Part shown: positions 32,996 to 41,521 of the stretch, in pieces
Numbering within the stretch: the first letter of the stretch is position 1
Layout: each line of letters starts with the position of its first letter
Assembly (NCBI GenBank): GCA_002482645.1
Contig: DLGJ01000001.1
Location: forward strand, 62,201-126,200
DNA length: 64,000 nucleotides
DNA from: Hyphomicrobiaceae bacterium UBA7697
GTDB lineage: Bacteria > Pseudomonadota > Alphaproteobacteria > Rhizobiales > Methyloligellaceae
Direction of reading: 5' to 3'
The notes under the pieces: model-generated
Seen by the model: only the letters and a program-made list of their open reading frames with translations
What the model was told of the DNA's origin: nothing
Database searches by the model: none
Translations under genes and position numbers: made by a program

Positions 32996-34930
32996 CTACG
33001 ACTCGATCCCCACTGCGTCATGCGCTTCATCGGCCCGTTCATAGATATGCGGCGCAAGCCCGCGCTTGTTCAAAGCCTGCTCCATCTTCAAGCGCATGAA
33101 CGTGCTGGTCGTGTACCGTGTCGTCGTCGCATAGTGGTGTTCGAGCATGTATTGGATCATGTCGGCGTAGTCGTCATAGAGATCCTCGGCAATCCGGCAT
33201 CCATCGTGGTTCACGACGGCGTTGACACGTTTGCCGGCTTTTTCGCAGGCGTCGATCAAGACCTTGGTGAGATCCTCGATATCGCTCTTTTTCCGTACGC
33301 TCCAACCCTCAAGGTTGAGGAACAGGATGTTGCGGTCCGCGTCGTAGCTGACGCGCTCCCAAAGTTTGAGATTGAGCAGATCGGACAAGAGATCCATCGG
33401 CTCGTCGATGAAGATGCGCCTGTCCATGGGGACCGGCTTGTTGATGACCGGCTCGAAGTCCATCTGGGCCAGGATGTCCTTCTCGATATCGATCCCCCGT
33501 GCCACCTCTATCAGCTCGAGACCGCCGGGCGTCAGCTGGAACACGCAGCGTTCGGTCACGTAGATCACCGGCTGCGAGCGTTCGAGGGCGAACGAACCGC
33601 TGAACGTGATCTGCTCGACGGCGCGAACGAATTTTCTCGCACGGCCTTCCGTGACGATCTTGAGACCGTCGTCCGCGATGTCCACCTCGAGGCCGCCCGC
33701 GGTGAACGTGCCGGCGAACACGACCGCGCGGGAATTCTGAGAGATATCGATGAAGCCGCCGCATCCGTTGAGGCGGCCGCCGAAACGGCTCGAATTGACG
33801 TTCCCTTCGGCATCGCACTCCGCCATGCCGAGACATGTGAGATCGAGGCCGCCGCCGTCATAGAAATCGAACATCTGGTTCTGGTCGAGAATGGAATGCG
33901 CATTCGCCGACGAGCCGAAGCTCGATCCGCCCGCGAGCACGCCGCCAACGGCGCCGGCTTCCGTCGTCAACGTGATGTAGGGTGTCACCCGTTCCTCATT
34001 GGCGATCGCCGCCACGCCGTCGGGCGCCCCGACGCCGAGATTGACCACGCCGTTTGGCGGCAATTCGAAGGCGGCGCGGCGCGCGATGACCTTTCGCGGG
34101 TTGAGCGGCATTTTCGGCATGCCCTCGACCGGCACGCGGATTTCGCCCGACAGCGCCGGGTCGTAGACCTTGCCGTAATTCATGCGGTGCATCTCGGGCG
34201 GATCGGCAACGACGATGCAATCCACCAGGATACCGGGCACCTTCACGTCTTTGGGCTTGATAGAGCCCTGCTCGACGATGCGCTCCACCTGTGCGATGAC
34301 GATGCCGCCATTGTTGTGCGCCGCCATGGCCTGCGCCAAGCAATCGAGCACCAGCGGTTCCTTTTCCATGCTGATATTGCCCGACGGATCGGCACTGGTG
34401 CCGCGAATGAAGGCAACGTCGATCTTGGTGGCCTTGTAGAACAGCCACTCTTCGCCCTCGACCTCGACGAGCTTGACGATATCCTCCTCCGTCACCTCGT
34501 TGACCTTTCCGCCGCCGAGGCGCGGATCGACATAGGTATGAAGGCCGACTTTGGAGAACAGGCCCGGCTGGCCCGCCGCGCAGGCGCGGTACAGTTGCGA
34601 GATAACGCCCTGAGGAAGGTTGTAGCCCCAGATCTTATTCGCCTGAGCGGCCTCCGCCACCTTCGGCATCCGCCCGAAATTTGCGGCAATGACACGCTTC
34701 AGGAGGCGTTCATGATGCAACCGGCCCGTTCCGAGACCTTTGCTGTCGCCGGCGCCGGCGCACATGATGAGCGTAAGGTCCTTCGGAGCCCCCGTCTCGA
34801 CAAAGCGCTGCTCGAGCGCGGCATGCAGCGCTTCGGGGATGCAGCTTTGAACAAAACCGGTCGTCGTGACCACGTCGTTGTCGCGGATGAGCGCGATGGC
34901 TTCCTCGGCCCTAATGACCTTATCTTTCAT
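32996..34930 (-). CDS. Acyl-CoA:acetate/3-ketoacid CoA-transferase, fused subunits with C-terminal extension
   Basis: 644-residue family I CoA-transferase in which the alpha (about 1-280) and beta (about 285-520) halves are fused, as in YdiF/propionate CoA-transferase. The catalytic glutamate is Glu324 in TEAGAVGG. The last ~115 residues (from about GWSVRKKSDIEDLTKVLIDAC) go beyond the usual 520-530 residue length and form an extra domain known in other alphaproteobacterial members. It exchanges CoA between short-chain acids; the substrate is unknown. Start set at the Met of MKDKVIRAEEAIALI; the frame to 34975 is longer but lacks family similarity. Confidence 0.88.
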   Translation of the reverse strand: MKDKVIRAEEAIALIRDNDVVTTTGFVQSCIPEALHAALEQRFVETGAPKDLTLIMCAGAGDSKGLGTGRLHHERLLKRVIAANFGRMPKVAEAAQANKIWGYNLPQGVISQLYRACAAGQPGLFSKVGLHTYVDPRLGGGKVNEVTEEDIVKLVEVEGEEWLFYKATKIDVAFIRGTSADPSGNISMEKEPLVLDCLAQAMAAHNNGGIVIAQVERIVEQGSIKPKDVKVPGILVDCIVVADPPEMHRMNYGKVYDPALSGEIRVPVEGMPKMPLNPRKVIARRAAFELPPNGVVNLGVGAPDGVAAIANEERVTPYITLTTEAGAVGGVLAGGSSFGSSANAHSILDQNQMFDFYDGGGLDLTCLGMAECDAEGNVNSSRFGGRLNGCGGFIDISQNSRAVVFAGTFTAGGLEVDIADDGLKIVTEGRARKFVRAVEQITFSGSFALERSQPVIYVTERCVFQLTPGGLELIEVARGIDIEKDILAQMDFEPVINKPVPMDRRIFIDEPMDLLSDLLNLKLWERVSYDADRNILFLNLEGWSVRKKSDIEDLTKVLIDACEKAGKRVNAVVNHDGCRIAEDLYDDYADMIQYMLEHHYATTTRYTTSTFMRLKMEQALNKRGLAPHIYERADEAHDAVGIES

Positions 34931-35284
34931 CTTGGTTCGTTTCCTCGAAATTGCCCGTTCTTCAGGATCGCACACTTGGCGAAGCCTTGTCGAAACCTAT
35001 AGGGCGCCTCATTCGCTGTCGCACCCTTCGGCATGTCGAGACCGCGAGCGGCCGGACTCGGCCTCGCCCGGGGCCGCGGGGAAGAACCATCCTCCTGCCC
35101 CGGCCCATGGAGGAATGGCGGGCGCACCTATTTTGTCTCTTGCATCCTCGATCAAAGGGTCATCGCGAGATACGGGCATATAGGCCGCCTGAAAGCCAAA
35201 AGGAACTTTCGGGGGCACCCGTCACCTTTTTGGGGGGCAGGACGCCGCCAACGCCGGCCTACAGAGAGGCTCGACTTGTTCCTG
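34931..35284. other. Intergenic region at the left edge of the accessory segment
   Basis: 354 bp without a credible gene. It marks the change from GC-rich core genes to the AT-richer segment on the right. TGGCGGGCGCAC at 35116-35127 matches the tRNA-Lys 3' end (TGGTGGGCGCAC at 40166-40177) in 11 of 12 positions and is a weak candidate for the far attachment site. Confidence 0.4.
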
Positions 35285-37297
35285 TCACGGTCTTGGACGG
35301 CCAAAAATCGAGCGTATCCGCCTCATCGGCGCGGTCAGCCGCCAAGACAGGGACCTCGTGAGTCGCTGCCTCGCGTCGGCCAAGCGCTTGTTCTCCGATC
35401 TCAACTTTTCGATTTTCGCGTTCTTGGCGGCCATGTTCGCTTCGAGCGTTTGGATTCTGGCGTTCTTGGCGGCCATGGTCGCTTCGAGCGCTTCGATCTT
35501 GGCGTTCTTGGCGGCCATGGCCGTTTCGAGTGATCCGATCCTGGGGTTCTCGGCGGCAATGGTCTTGTCGGCGGACCGCTTAAGTCTGTTGCCCCAACTG
35601 CAGAAATCTTCCGTCATGCGCCGCATCTCTTTTGGCGATGGGGGGCGCCCCCGGAAAAAATTGTCGAGAAAGACCGGTGGCCGGTGCTGCACGTTAAACC
35701 GGATGTCGTGAGGGTGAGGCAACTCGACATCGTGAAGGGCGCCGCCCTCAAATCGATCATTCCTCAGGAAAGTCAGCTCGATGAGATCGGGTAGCGTCAC
35801 GTCAAGGCTGAAGATGTGCATCGACTCCGAGACGTTGTTGGCGTGCGCATGAACGCACGTAAAATGCTTTCCCAATCGGGAGAAGAACGGCAGCAATACT
35901 TTGGTCAAGACACCGGAATTTTTGCATCTAAGAAGTCCGTGAACTTCCACGACGATGATGCGGAACCGTTTGAGCGTGTCGTCCGAGGTCTGAAGGATGT
36001 TGCGATATTCCGCTCCCTCGATGTCCATCTGCAAAATGAGGTCTTCACGGGGATCAGAGCTGTGCCGCTCGACCCAGTCGTCAAGAGAAACGGACTCTTC
36101 CGTGCCGCTAACGTCGAGCCAAAGCCGCTCGAATGTCTGCAGGCCCTGAACCAATGGCGTCCGCAGCTTATCCAAGTCACTCGACCTGTCGCATAAATGA
36201 GATGCGATCCCGTGTTCCAGAGCCAACTGATCTTCGAAATCTTTGCAGTCCGCCACACCGGGCGAGAAACATGCGGCCACGTTTTTGAGGTCGTCGGGTA
36301 CGAGGTAGCCTCCGTCACCATCCGGTCCAATCCGGACCAAGGGAGCAGGCGACGGTTTCGGGCGCATCGCTTCGAGCAGCCGAAGCAGATCATCGCACTG
36401 TGACGGCTCGGCCGTTTCGGACACGTCGATACCGAAGAAAGTCTTCTGGCGTGCGTCGCGATTCTCCCAGGCCCGCAGGATTTCGGATGGCTCCTTGAGG
36501 GCATCGCGGCACTCCTGTGTAAGAATGCCGTCGTCCAAGGGGGCTGAGGCATCAGCGCTGAATATGTTCTTGTCAAAGCACTCGACGGCCTTCATCCCTC
36601 TCTTCAGCATCAGGAGTGTCAGAATTGACTGATCGCCCCGGGGCGCAATGAAGTGCTTGTTACCCTGCCTTTCCGCGTCGCGTTTCGCTTGCAGCGTGCG
36701 AAATTCGGGCACAACGACGAGGCTCAGCCACGCCTTGACCAACTGCCTGACCGGCTCGGTGTTGCGCAGAAGAATCCACGATGCGCACCATTGCCATCGA
36801 TCAAGAAACTCTTCGGCATCCAGCGCTTCGATCAAACCGGGCGCACTCATGGACCGATGAAGGTGCGGAAAGCGTGCCTGCGTGCGCAAGCTGGACATAT
36901 TTCCAACGAGAACGCCCCCATTTTGATCGCATGTCCGGATCAGAGGTTGCAGGCTTATGCGGCTATAGTCTCTGGAGAAGTCCCAAATTTCGGGTGAGCA
37001 GTCGTGATAGAGAACGAGTTGCCCCTCTGCCAGGGTCGAGAGGACCTTGTCGACGAAGTAGGCCTTTTGCGCATTGCCGGCCCCCAGCGTGCAGCCGCTT
37101 CCAAACAGTTTCTCGTTTTTCGCGTACCATTCGGACGCAACAAGATCTTCGTCGGTGAAGGAAAAGATATCCGCGATGTCAGGATGTGTGGCGAGCTTCG
37201 AAGTCAATCGCTCTTGCGTCAGACGATATCGCCCCTCTTTGCGGCTGAAGCGATCGTCGGCGTAAGTCAGGAGATGCAGTCTTTCAGACGGATTCAT
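35285..37297 (-). CDS. Glycosyltransferase-like / FkbM-type methyltransferase fusion with coiled-coil tail
   Basis: About 670 residues. Residues 1-260 look like a sugar transferase (LYHDCSPEIWDFS, later RGDQSILTLLMLKRG, a DQS motif common in such enzymes). Residues about 310-530 are an FkbM-type methyltransferase (RIGPDGDGGYLVPDDL, FSPGVADCKDFEDQLA, LQMDIEGAEYRNIL). The tail holds about four 14-residue repeats forming a coiled coil and ends RSLSWRLTAPMRR, a motif seen at the ends of cell-surface glycan enzymes. Probably decorates exopolysaccharide or glycoprotein. AT-richer than its neighbours. The frame starts at 37384; ATG at 37297 fits better. Domain limits are estimates. Confidence 0.7.
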   Translation of the reverse strand: MNPSERLHLLTYADDRFSRKEGRYRLTQERLTSKLATHPDIADIFSFTDEDLVASEWYAKNEKLFGSGCTLGAGNAQKAYFVDKVLSTLAEGQLVLYHDCSPEIWDFSRDYSRISLQPLIRTCDQNGGVLVGNMSSLRTQARFPHLHRSMSAPGLIEALDAEEFLDRWQWCASWILLRNTEPVRQLVKAWLSLVVVPEFRTLQAKRDAERQGNKHFIAPRGDQSILTLLMLKRGMKAVECFDKNIFSADASAPLDDGILTQECRDALKEPSEILRAWENRDARQKTFFGIDVSETAEPSQCDDLLRLLEAMRPKPSPAPLVRIGPDGDGGYLVPDDLKNVAACFSPGVADCKDFEDQLALEHGIASHLCDRSSDLDKLRTPLVQGLQTFERLWLDVSGTEESVSLDDWVERHSSDPREDLILQMDIEGAEYRNILQTSDDTLKRFRIIVVEVHGLLRCKNSGVLTKVLLPFFSRLGKHFTCVHAHANNVSESMHIFSLDVTLPDLIELTFLRNDRFEGGALHDVELPHPHDIRFNVQHRPPVFLDNFFRGRPPSPKEMRRMTEDFCSWGNRLKRSADKTIAAENPRIGSLETAMAAKNAKIEALEATMAAKNARIQTLEANMAAKNAKIEKLRSENKRLADARQRLTRSLSWRLTAPMRRIRSIFGRPRP
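35418..35585 (-). repeat. 42-bp tandem repeat (about 4 units) encoding a 14-residue coiled-coil repeat
   Basis: Units begin at about 35418, 35460, 35502 and 35544 with a strict 42-bp period (plus strand GCGTTCTTGGCGGCCATGG). The last unit is the most diverged. The encoded 14-residue unit reads like MAAKNAKIEALEA, that is, two heptads, so unit gain or loss would change coiled-coil length without breaking the frame. Confidence 0.9.
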
Positions 37298-37547
37298 GGT
37301 CTCTGGCCCCCCAAGCACATCGATACGATGACAAAGGCGTTCGCGGAACGCTAATCCGAAAGCCGCGTTCCCCCAGATATGCAACGCCCTTTACGTCCTT
37401 CACGGCGTTGCATCCGCGCTGTAGCATTTTTATCACAGCGTCGGGTAAAGACCGGCCTAGTGGCCTCGGAAACTGTGATGCTCCGAGCCAGCCGCAATAA
37501 TCGCCGCACGATTGGGATGTCCAACAGCGCCCCGGGGAGGTGCTTAA

Positions 37548-38219
37548 ATGACCACGCCGCAACCGAGAGATACTGGTCAGGATGGGACCTGCTGCGATCC
37601 AACTGGCCAAGCAAACGCGCAGACGACATATGGCCTCCAGCTAGCGGTGTTCCTGGCGCTCACCGCACTTGCATGGCTCCCGGCAGCACCGGCGAAAGCC
37701 CAATTTGTGTGGGCTTATAGCGGCCAGAATGTCGACGGAAACGGCAATGTTGCAATCGGAGCTGTCAGCGGCACTTTTGTGACGGGCTCCAGTAACACGG
37801 CCACCGGCACCAGCAGCGGAAGCAGTCTTACAGGTGACAACAACGCAGTGCAGACCGGCAACTTCACGGTGCTGCGTGATACGGGTGCACCCGGTTTTCG
37901 CGAGGCTCATAGCACCGCGCAGCTGTCCCGGTTTTTTTCGAACCTCGGCGCGCAGAAGGTGGATCTCTCCGCCGTCGCGGTGATCACACCCCAACTTTCG
38001 GAACCGCCGGTTCTCGATCAACAAAAAGCGATGTTACGCCTCAAAGGCTATTTTCCCGGCGAACCTGTGCGGATCGACTTCGACCTGATCTATCAAGCCA
38101 TCGAAGGCCGTTCGCGGCTGTTTGGGCTCTCGGTGCAACCAAATCGTTCGGCGGCGTCTGCGCCGCAAACTCCGGATAACGGAGAATCGACGACCTACTC
38201 CAAGAAGCACGCCCCCTAG
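37548..38219 (+). CDS. Exported Gly/Ser/Asn/Thr-rich protein, hypothetical
   Basis: 223 residues. A polar N-terminus of about 28 residues precedes a hydrophobic stretch ending LPAAPAKAQ, likely a long signal sequence. Residues about 55-105 are low-complexity (GNGNVAIGAVSG, SSNTATGTSSGSS, LTGDNNAVQTG), faintly like the left-handed beta-roll repeats of trimeric autotransporter heads. The C-terminal part contains RLKGYFPGEPVRIDFDLIYQ and a charged tail. Good GGGGAGG ribosome binding site before the ATG. No known family; probably a surface or periplasmic protein of the accessory segment. Confidence 0.6.
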   Translation: MTTPQPRDTGQDGTCCDPTGQANAQTTYGLQLAVFLALTALAWLPAAPAKAQFVWAYSGQNVDGNGNVAIGAVSGTFVTGSSNTATGTSSGSSLTGDNNAVQTGNFTVLRDTGAPGFREAHSTAQLSRFFSNLGAQKVDLSAVAVITPQLSEPPVLDQQKAMLRLKGYFPGEPVRIDFDLIYQAIEGRSRLFGLSVQPNRSAASAPQTPDNGESTTYSKKHAP

Positions 38220-38321
38220 TGCCACGGATTGAAGACGCAAACAGACGACTTTTGCGGGGCTCAGGCCCGAGCGTCGCAGAACAAAGACGGTGATGCGAGG
38301 GACGGAACAGTGACAACGAGT

Positions 38322-38981
38322 TTAGTCGACTTCTGTTGAGGCTAGGCCCATCCTCTGAATTTGAGCGTCGACAAAGTTGGGTATGTCATCGTCGGCAACC
38401 TCGTCAGCCGCAAGATGCTTTTCTAGCCAACTCAGATCATCCTCTTCAAAGGGGAACTGCACCACTTTCGTAGTGGTCTTCGTGTAGCTCGCGACGTCAT
38501 CAAATTCCGGTCCAAGCATTGGACGGTGCACACGCCCTGAACCCTCTCTTGAGTTCCGAAGATATTCCTCAAGTGCTTCGTGGTAGGTGTTCACCGTCTC
38601 GATAGACCAACGCGGTCCACCCCAGCAAACTGCAGCGTACATCAACCGCGCGCGAATTGGATGAACGCTCGAAGTCAACATCGCGTCGTAGAAAACCCGG
38701 TGGACCGCGCCCCACGGACGAGCCTTCGTGTCGCAATAGTAGTCGTGTATCACCGACGCATTACGATAGGTCCCAACGAATGGTGACCCAACTAAGGACC
38801 ACAAGGGCTTGGGGATAGACGCCCCGTCCACCTCCCAGCCGCTCGGCACGTCCCATCGCATCGTGAATGGGTCGACATACGCAAACGGTTCAACCAGCCG
38901 TACTAGACGACCATCGTTGAGAAACTCCGCGACGACGTTGCCTTCATAGTGCCCCGAGGCTTTTGGCGTTGTCATTGGCAT
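38322..38981 (-). CDS. DUF1353 domain protein
   Basis: About 219 residues. Residues 10-125 match the DUF1353 pattern: NDGRLVRLVEPFAYVDP, WDVPSGWEVDGASIPKPLWSLVGSPFVGTYRNASVIHDYYC, VHRVFYDAML and MYAAVCWGGPRW. The family is common in phages and prophage-like regions; its function is unknown. The remaining C-terminal ~80 residues are acidic and unrelated. Start chosen at 38981, just before the domain; the frame to 39101 is longer. Its presence fits an acquired segment. Confidence 0.75.
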   Translation of the reverse strand: MPMTTPKASGHYEGNVVAEFLNDGRLVRLVEPFAYVDPFTMRWDVPSGWEVDGASIPKPLWSLVGSPFVGTYRNASVIHDYYCDTKARPWGAVHRVFYDAMLTSSVHPIRARLMYAAVCWGGPRWSIETVNTYHEALEEYLRNSREGSGRVHRPMLGPEFDDVASYTKTTTKVVQFPFEEDDLSWLEKHLAADEVADDDIPNFVDAQIQRMGLASTEVD

Positions 38982-39097
38982 GATCCCAAAGTGAGCGGAC
39001 CAGAGCGAAGCCCACAACGAACGCTGGGTCAATTTACATTCGGCGGCCGGAATGTGCCTTACCACACGCTCTCTGCGTGGCGCCCGTAGCACTCCGA

Positions 39098-39589
39098 TCA
39101 CTGATGCGGGGTATGCTTATATGCTTCAAGCACGATCTGTTTGATCTTCTTCAGTCCGTCTTCATAGCTCATTACGCCGATCTTATCGAGGTGCTGAATG
39201 CAGGCTGTCATGTACAGAGCACCAGACCCCATTGCCTTGAAGTTCGATTCGATTGCCTTCTTCATTTCTGCGTTCAGTCGTTCAATATGCAGGCGCTTCT
39301 TTGTTCTCGTATTCGGCGAGATACGGTCCCTCAGTTCATCCGGCGTAGGGCTGAGCTCGTGCTCAAACTGACCATCCATGATCATTCGCCCAATATGGTT
39401 GGCGGCAAGCGCCTGGCACTCTTCAAAGCTACGGGCGCTTTCGATTTCCGCGTCGAGCTGCTCACCAGCCTTCTTCACCTGCTCGGCTTCGCGATCATAT
39501 GGATTTGCCCCAATGAAGAGCACATAAAGCACGAAGCAACCCACCGACAACAATACAGCGACAGCGATGCCGACCCGCACTCGTTTCAT
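39098..39589 (-). CDS. Small membrane-anchored protein, hypothetical
   Basis: About 163 residues: one N-terminal membrane helix (VGIAVAVLLSVGCFVLYVLF) and a charged, mostly helical domain, with two cysteines, ending EAYKHTPHQ. No family recognised. Starts at 39598 (ATG) or 39604 (TTG) are also possible. Base composition is clearly less GC-rich than the core genes. It stands next to the DUF1353 gene on the same strand. Confidence 0.6.
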   Translation of the reverse strand: MKRVRVGIAVAVLLSVGCFVLYVLFIGANPYDREAEQVKKAGEQLDAEIESARSFEECQALAANHIGRMIMDGQFEHELSPTPDELRDRISPNTRTKKRLHIERLNAEMKKAIESNFKAMGSGALYMTACIQHLDKIGVMSYEDGLKKIKQIVLEAYKHTPHQ

Positions 39590-39622
39590 CCTGCACATTC
39601 CCAAAGGATAGCTGTGTGTTGG

Positions 39623-39766
39623 TTACAACCTTAGTTCAGTTCGCACCCGTTCGTGCCCCTTCTCTCCCGCGCGCAACTGTGCCTGCGCAAGCGCATCTTC
39701 CGCAGTGTAACCGAGAGCGTCGATCGTAGCGCGCAAATCCGTTTTTACCGTCGAGGTGCCGGTCAT
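39623..39766 (-). CDS. Possible small protein (47 aa)
   Basis: An open frame with ATG at 39766, AAGG a few bases upstream, and a helical, charged product (begins MTGTSTVKTDLRATIDALG). It overlaps the 5' part of the integrase remnant on the other strand, so it could equally be a shadow of that decayed gene. Low confidence. Confidence 0.25.
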   Translation of the reverse strand: MTGTSTVKTDLRATIDALGYTAEDALAQAQLRAGEKGHERVRTELRL

Positions 39767-40143
39767 CGTCCTTCCAGTGCTGCAGGCGACAATAGACCCA
39801 GGACCATGTGGCAACTTGGCCTTCATCTGCGGCGAACAACGCGGGCCGTTTACCAAAGAGAGCTTTGGCAACAAGTTAGCACCACTTGCGAAGCCGCAGG
39901 CTCCCCGGATCAGCGCACGGCGTGCGGAAGCTGGCGGCAGCCGGGATGGCTGAAAATGGTGCGACCGAGCCGCAACTCATGGCCGTCTTTGGATGGACCG
40001 GCCACCAGATGGCCGCACACGACACACGGTCAGCCAATCGGCCCCGATTAGCTATTGATTCCATCGAGAAATTGGAGGTCGCGGGAACATCTATTCCCGC
40101 ACCTTCGGATGACGTACGGGCGAAAGGCGGAAAAGGCCAATGA
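39747..40143 (+). pseudogene. Tyrosine integrase remnant (C-terminal catalytic part, frameshifted)
   Basis: Pieces of a phage/island-type tyrosine recombinase in successive frames: LPVLQATIDPGPCGNLAFICGE and TKESFGN (frame of 39756), then TCEAAGS (another frame), then LPGSAHGVRKLAAAGMAENGATEPQLMAVFGWTGHQM (frame of 39886). The HGVRK arginine is kept, but the position of the nucleophile Tyr reads Asp (AAHDTRSANR). The N-terminal half is missing. At least two frameshifts and the lost Tyr make it inactive. It ends 22 bp from the 3' end of tRNA-Lys, the usual place for an island integrase. Confidence 0.85.
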
Positions 40144-40165
40144 GATCAACACCGCTTTTGGAAAG

Positions 40166-40241
<76 letters not shown>

Positions 40242-40366
40242 TCAGAGCGTGTTGTCGTGCGACATGGCCGCTCCGGCCCAGCGCTTTCGAGGCGCCAAGG
40301 GGGCTCCCCTTAGCACTCCCTTGGGCGGCCTGTCCAGTTTGGTTTCGGCGAAATCTGGCGCCACGC

Positions 40367-41521
40367 CTACCAGAGCCCGCCGACCTCGGCCGGACGGAAC
40401 ATCACCCTTCGATTCACGTGCGCATTCAGCACGAAACCGAAGCCGATCATCATGGTCAGCATGGACGTCCCGCCATAGGAAACGAGCGGCAGCGGCACGC
40501 CAACGACAGGCACGAGGCCCGTGACCATCGCCACGTTGATGAACACATAGGCGAACAAGGTCAGTCCGATGCCGCCGGCGACGAGCCGCGCGAACATGCT
40601 GCGGCAACGAAGGGCCATGAACAGGATGAAGGCAAGCGCCAGAAGATAGAGCGCGAGCAGCACCATGGCGCCGATGAAGCCCATCTCCTCCGAGAACATC
40701 GTGAAGATGAAATCCGTGTGTTTCTCGGGCAGGAAATTGAGCTGGGCCTGCGTGCCGTGCATGAAACCCTTGCCGGTCAGCCCGCCGGAGCCAATGGCGA
40801 TCTTGGATTGGAGAATATGATAGCCCGAGCCGAGCGGGTCGCGCTCCGGATCGATGAAGGTCAGTACGCGCTCTTTCTGGTAATCGTGCAGCTTCTCCCA
40901 AGCATGCGGCAGGGCCACGACCACGGCGACGATCGCCCCCCCGAAATAGAACCAGCTGACGCCCGCCAGGAACATCATGCCCGCGCCGATGATCGCGAAC
41001 AGCGCGGCCGTGCCGAGGTCCGGCTGGACCAGCGCCAGAATGGCCGGCAGGCCGATCATCAGGAGCGGCGGGATCAGCGCATCGGGGCGCCAGATCTTCT
41101 CCGGAGGAAGCCACTGATAGTACCGCGCCATCGCGAGAACCAGTGCGATCTTCATCATCTCGGACGGCTGAAAGCTCATCTCGCCGACGCCGATCCAGCG
41201 CCGGGCGCCACCGCTCTCGACACCGATCAGCGGCACCAGCGCCATCAGCACGAGCGCGCAGAAGAACAGCGGATATGCGCCTTTGAGCCACCAGCGAATG
41301 TCGGAAAAGGCGATAGCGAAGAGAAGCGCGAGCCCGACGCAATAGCGGATGACTTGCCGGCCGGCCCAGGGCTCGAAAGTCCCGCCGGCGACCGAATAGA
41401 GCGCCGCGATGCCGACCAGGACGATCGCCGTGATCAGCGCCAGAAACGGCCAATTCAGCAGCAGCAGCTTCTTGGCCAGGTCGAGCTTTTGCGCCGGAGC
41501 CTGCGCGAAGAGCATCTTCAT
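40367..41521 (-). CDS. rodA: Rod-shape SEDS peptidoglycan glycosyltransferase RodA
   Basis: 384-residue SEDS-family polytopic protein that polymerises lipid II for cell elongation. Typical segments: GARRWIGVGEMSFQPSEMMKIALV, LVQPDLGTAALF (with the catalytic Asp), HILQSKIAIGSGGLTGKG, EKHTDFIFTMFSEEMGF and PLPLVSYGGTSML. It overlaps mrdA by four bases and is last in mreB-mreC-mreD-mrdA-rodA. Confidence 0.96.
   Translation of the reverse strand: MKMLFAQAPAQKLDLAKKLLLLNWPFLALITAIVLVGIAALYSVAGGTFEPWAGRQVIRYCVGLALLFAIAFSDIRWWLKGAYPLFFCALVLMALVPLIGVESGGARRWIGVGEMSFQPSEMMKIALVLAMARYYQWLPPEKIWRPDALIPPLLMIGLPAILALVQPDLGTAALFAIIGAGMMFLAGVSWFYFGGAIVAVVVALPHAWEKLHDYQKERVLTFIDPERDPLGSGYHILQSKIAIGSGGLTGKGFMHGTQAQLNFLPEKHTDFIFTMFSEEMGFIGAMVLLALYLLALAFILFMALRCRSMFARLVAGGIGLTLFAYVFINVAMVTGLVPVVGVPLPLVSYGGTSMLTMMIGFGFVLNAHVNRRVMFRPAEVGGLW

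Noticed and set aside
39653..40051. Plus-strand open frame over the integrase remnant as an intact gene
   Set aside because: Only a seven-residue stretch of this frame matches integrase; the rest is in two other frames, so the region is a broken gene.
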